A stretch of 9,363 nt of DNA from assembly GCA_964408795.1 (NCBI GenBank), contig CAYPAW010000069.1, positions 1-9,363 on the forward strand, written 5' to 3'. Source of the DNA: JABMQB01 sp964408795. Lineage in GTDB: Bacteria > Bacteroidota > Bacteroidia > Bacteroidales > Prolixibacteraceae. Position numbers and translations under genes: made by a program. The notes under the pieces were generated by a model, which saw only the letters and a program-made list of their open reading frames with translations, was not told the origin of the DNA and did not search any database. Positions 7,028 through 9,363 of this stretch are shown here, in pieces; positions within the stretch are counted from its first letter, which is position 1; every line of letters starts with the position of its first letter.

Positions 7028-9124
7028 ATGTGCCTTAAAAAATATTCCATATTAATTCTTTTCCTATTCATTCATTTGTGGGGTGGAAACCTGGCTTTTG
7101 GCTTTAAAATACCTGAAAATCAATCCAACAACCAATCAGGCAATAAAAATGCAGGAAAGTTGGATTGGATTTTATGGGGCTATCGGCCCAATGTGTGGAA
7201 AATGAACTTCGATTTTAATCAACTTTCCGGAACCTGGGCCGAATACCAAAACATTCCCATCTCCATTCCGGGATCGGTTCAACAAGCGCTAAAGGATCAG
7301 GATATGGTTTCCGACTGGAATATTGGTTTAAATTCTTTACAAATGGAATGGATGGAGAACCGGCACTGGATAATTGCTACCCAAATACCGGACGATTGGA
7401 TTTCCCCAAAAGAGAACTGTATTCTGCTTTGCAAAGGCCTCGACTATAAGGGAATTCTTTTCATCAACGGGCAGGAAGCCGGTCGGTTTAACAATGCATT
7501 TATTCCTTGGTCGTTTGACATTGGCCCTTTTCTGAAAGAAAAAAACAACACCCTGGCTTTTGTTTTCGAATGCCCGCCTAGTTACTTGGGGCAGATTGGC
7601 TATACATCTCAAATTACCGAATGGAAACCACGTTTTTACTACGGTTGGGACTGGGTACCACGTATCGTTCAGATTGGAATTTGGGATGAAATTTTTTTGC
7701 AAACAAAATCGACGAATATACTGAGCCAAGTTCAGGTTAGTACAAATGCTGCAAAAGATAAAGAAGAAGGAGGATTATCTGTTTTTGTTAAAGATGCCGC
7801 CAAAACTGATGCCGGCTTTGCTGAAATTTCACTGAGCGATTCCGGTGGAAAATTCATTTTTAAGGATTCCGTTTCCATACAAGAGATTTCCGACGGAAAA
7901 TCGTGGGAAAACCTAAAAATCAGACGTTGGTTTCCCAATGGCTGGGGAGATCAGAATTTATATCATCTGAAACTGACATTTTTCGAAAAAAACAGAAATA
8001 TCATCTGGAAAGAAGATAAAAAAGTGGGGTTTAAACATGTTGAATGGCTTCCGAATAAAGGTGCACCCGAAAATGCCGATCCCTGGATTTGCAATGTCAA
8101 CAATCAACCCCTGTTTATTCAGGGAGTAAACTGGACTCCCCTGCTGCCCAACTTTGCCGATTTGAAAAAGGTGGATTACAAAAAAATCCTCAACACTTAT
8201 AAAAACCTCGGTATTAATACCATTCGCATCTGGGGTGGTGGTTTTGCCGAAAAGGCGTGGCTATATGAGCTATGCGACGAGCTGGGAATATTAATTTGGC
8301 AGGATTTTCCACTCTCCTCCTCCGGACTGGATAATTACCCTCCTTCAGGTCATGAAACAATTGCTGAATTTACAGAAATTGTCAAACACTATGTAACAAG
8401 GCTGAAAAACCATGTGTCCATCCTTTTGTGGTGCGGCGGAAATGAGTTATATGAAAAAAACGACGTGAAACCTGTCGATAACAGCCATCCGCTGATTGTA
8501 GCCATTGAAAAAACCGTAAATCAGAACGACCCCGACCGCCGTTTCGTGCCAGGCTCCCCATCGGGACCATCCATTTATGCCAATCCGGCAAACTTTGGGA
8601 AAGGTGTGCATTGGGATACGCATGGCCCATGGAAACTCCCATTTGGTGAAAAAAAAACGATGGATGAAGTCATCGAATTTTGGAAAAACAATGATTCCTT
8701 TTTCTTTTCCGAAGTGGGCGTGCCGGGCGCCATGCAGGCCCCGCTCATTGAAAAATACAGCGGCGATTATTCTCCTCTTCCTGCCAGCTTGGACAACCCC
8801 GTTTGGCGAACGGTAAACTGGTGGAACGAGTGGAATGAATACATGGCAGCAACTTCAAAAAATGAAAGGTTGCTGGAAAATTATGTCCGGTGGAGCCAGG
8901 AGCGGCAGGCAGAAGGGCTTTCCATTGCGCTAAAAACATCTAAAGAAAAATTTCCTGCATGTGGCGGCTTTCTCATCTGGATGGGGCACGATTGCTTTCC
9001 CTGTCCGGTGAACACGGCCATTATCGATTTTGAAGGAAATCCCAAACCTGTGGCTGAACAACTGAGTAGAATCTGGAAAAACAACAGCAATATTACCTAT
9101 CCAATAAAGGAAAACAAGAAATGA
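7028..9124 (+). CDS. Secreted GH2 beta-mannosidase-type enzyme, 698 aa
   Basis: Predicted retaining exo-beta-mannosidase that would remove a terminal beta-mannose, for example the core Man-beta-1,4-GlcNAc unit. Residues 1-25 form a signal peptide (LKKYSILILFLFIHLW, likely cleavage after AFG). The sugar-binding jelly roll follows, with SIPGSV (79-84), LLCKGLDYKGILFINGQEAG (133-152) and PRFYYGWDWVPR (201-212), the last characteristic of GH2 beta-mannosidases. The immunoglobulin-like domain occupies about 228-340. The TIM barrel then carries FIQGVNWTP (363-371) and IRIWGGG (399-405), with acid/base E473 in WCGGNE and nucleophile E562 in FFSEVGVPG. The protein ends shortly after the last barrel block (FLIWMGHD, DFEGNPKP) and lacks the extra C-terminal beta domains of most 800-900 residue relatives. 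Its stop overlaps the next ATG. Beta-mannosidase is the best fit, but another GH2 activity is not excluded. Confidence 0.88.
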   Translation: MCLKKYSILILFLFIHLWGGNLAFGFKIPENQSNNQSGNKNAGKLDWILWGYRPNVWKMNFDFNQLSGTWAEYQNIPISIPGSVQQALKDQDMVSDWNIGLNSLQMEWMENRHWIIATQIPDDWISPKENCILLCKGLDYKGILFINGQEAGRFNNAFIPWSFDIGPFLKEKNNTLAFVFECPPSYLGQIGYTSQITEWKPRFYYGWDWVPRIVQIGIWDEIFLQTKSTNILSQVQVSTNAAKDKEEGGLSVFVKDAAKTDAGFAEISLSDSGGKFIFKDSVSIQEISDGKSWENLKIRRWFPNGWGDQNLYHLKLTFFEKNRNIIWKEDKKVGFKHVEWLPNKGAPENADPWICNVNNQPLFIQGVNWTPLLPNFADLKKVDYKKILNTYKNLGINTIRIWGGGFAEKAWLYELCDELGILIWQDFPLSSSGLDNYPPSGHETIAEFTEIVKHYVTRLKNHVSILLWCGGNELYEKNDVKPVDNSHPLIVAIEKTVNQNDPDRRFVPGSPSGPSIYANPANFGKGVHWDTHGPWKLPFGEKKTMDEVIEFWKNNDSFFFSEVGVPGAMQAPLIEKYSGDYSPLPASLDNPVWRTVNWWNEWNEYMAATSKNERLLENYVRWSQERQAEGLSIALKTSKEKFPACGGFLIWMGHDCFPCPVNTAIIDFEGNPKPVAEQLSRIWKNNSNITYPIKENKK
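9106..9111 (+). promoter_or_regulatory. Shine-Dalgarno-like AAAGGA before the last gene
   Basis: AAAGGA lies inside the last codons of the GH2 gene, 9 bases before the ATG at 9121. It is the clearest ribosome-binding-like sequence in the operon. Together with the ATGA overlap it supports ATG 9121 as the start and suggests that ribosomes ending GH2 translation restart here. Bacteroidota rely little on this pairing, so its strength is uncertain. Confidence 0.45.
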
Positions 9125-9363
9125 CTGAAAATCAATTTTTTAAAGAAAAATTATTTATTCTGATCGCGGGAATTTTATTTGTAGCCTCCTGTTCACAAAC
9201 CGATCCCACAGTGTATGTCGATCCGAACATTGGCGGGATGGCCCCGTTGCTAACCACAAAAAATCCAACCGTTCACAGGCCAAACAGTATGGTTCGGGTT
9301 TTTCCGGTTACAGAGCCGGGGTTAAATGATCGCTTTTTATCGGACAAAATTTACGGTTTTGCG
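9121..9363 (+). CDS. GH92-like lipoprotein, 3' end beyond the window
   Basis: The first 81 residues of an open frame that continues past the window edge. A lipoprotein signal peptide is clear: a KEKLFILIAGILFVASC segment with the lipobox ASC and lipidated Cys 24, so the product is envelope-anchored. The mature start reads VYVDPNIGGMAPLLTT and then HRPNSMVRVFPV. This recalls the opening of GH92-type proteins (V-N/D-P-F-I-G, then PFGM followed by a proline), specifically the variant group with NIGG and R-P-x-S-M-V-R as I remember it. The catalytic half is not visible, so an active alpha-mannosidase role is inference. Its ATG overlaps the GH2 stop by four bases (ATGA), indicating translational coupling and co-expression with the upstream glycosidases. 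Confidence 0.8.
   Translation, partial: MTENQFFKEKLFILIAGILFVASCSQTDPTVYVDPNIGGMAPLLTTKNPTVHRPNSMVRVFPVTEPGLNDRFLSDKIYGFA

Noticed and set aside
7337..7729. 130-codon open frame on the - strand
   Set aside because: It is opposite the conserved GH2 sugar-binding domain, and its composition looks like an antisense shadow, with no domain or ribosome site.

Overview
The window suggests a member of the Bacteroidota. The evidence is a tightly packed series of exported glycosidases (GH38, GH92, GH2, GH92-like), two with lipoprotein signal peptides, A-rich start regions mostly without Shine-Dalgarno sequences, and a moderate AT bias. Genus cannot be read from the sequence. No SusC/SusD pair, regulator, rRNA or tRNA lies inside the window, and all supported genes are on the + strand.

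Bases 1 to about 1658 are the 3' part of a group II intron whose 5' end lies before the window. The segment before the ORF carries domain II/III-like RNA. It is followed by an intact 470-residue reverse transcriptase/maturase without an endonuclease domain, a well-formed domain V (CGC triad, two-base bulge) and a domain VI with a bulged branch-point A. The protein and domain V resemble group IIC introns. The inferred 3' splice site is only 34 bases before the next start codon.

Bases 1693 to 9363 form an apparent operon. In order it holds a secreted GH38-type alpha-mannosidase, a GH92 lipoprotein 4 bases later, a secreted GH2 beta-mannosidase-type enzyme after a 48-base gap, and a GH92-like lipoprotein whose ATG overlaps the GH2 stop and which runs off the window. 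Family knowledge suggests that the GH38 and GH92 enzymes trim alpha-mannosides and that the GH2 enzyme removes a beta-linked mannose. Together they could dismantle an alpha-mannose-decorated glycan with a beta-mannosyl core, such as an N-glycan, in the periplasm or at the cell envelope. That substrate is inferred.

The most notable arrangement is the retroelement directly in front of the operon. Either the operon's transcript contains the intron and must be spliced to regain its native leader, or transcription starts inside the intron. I found no clear evidence of an undescribed system. The more unusual points are the intron position, changes at otherwise conserved GH92 active-site positions, and a GH2 enzyme that ends just after its catalytic barrel.
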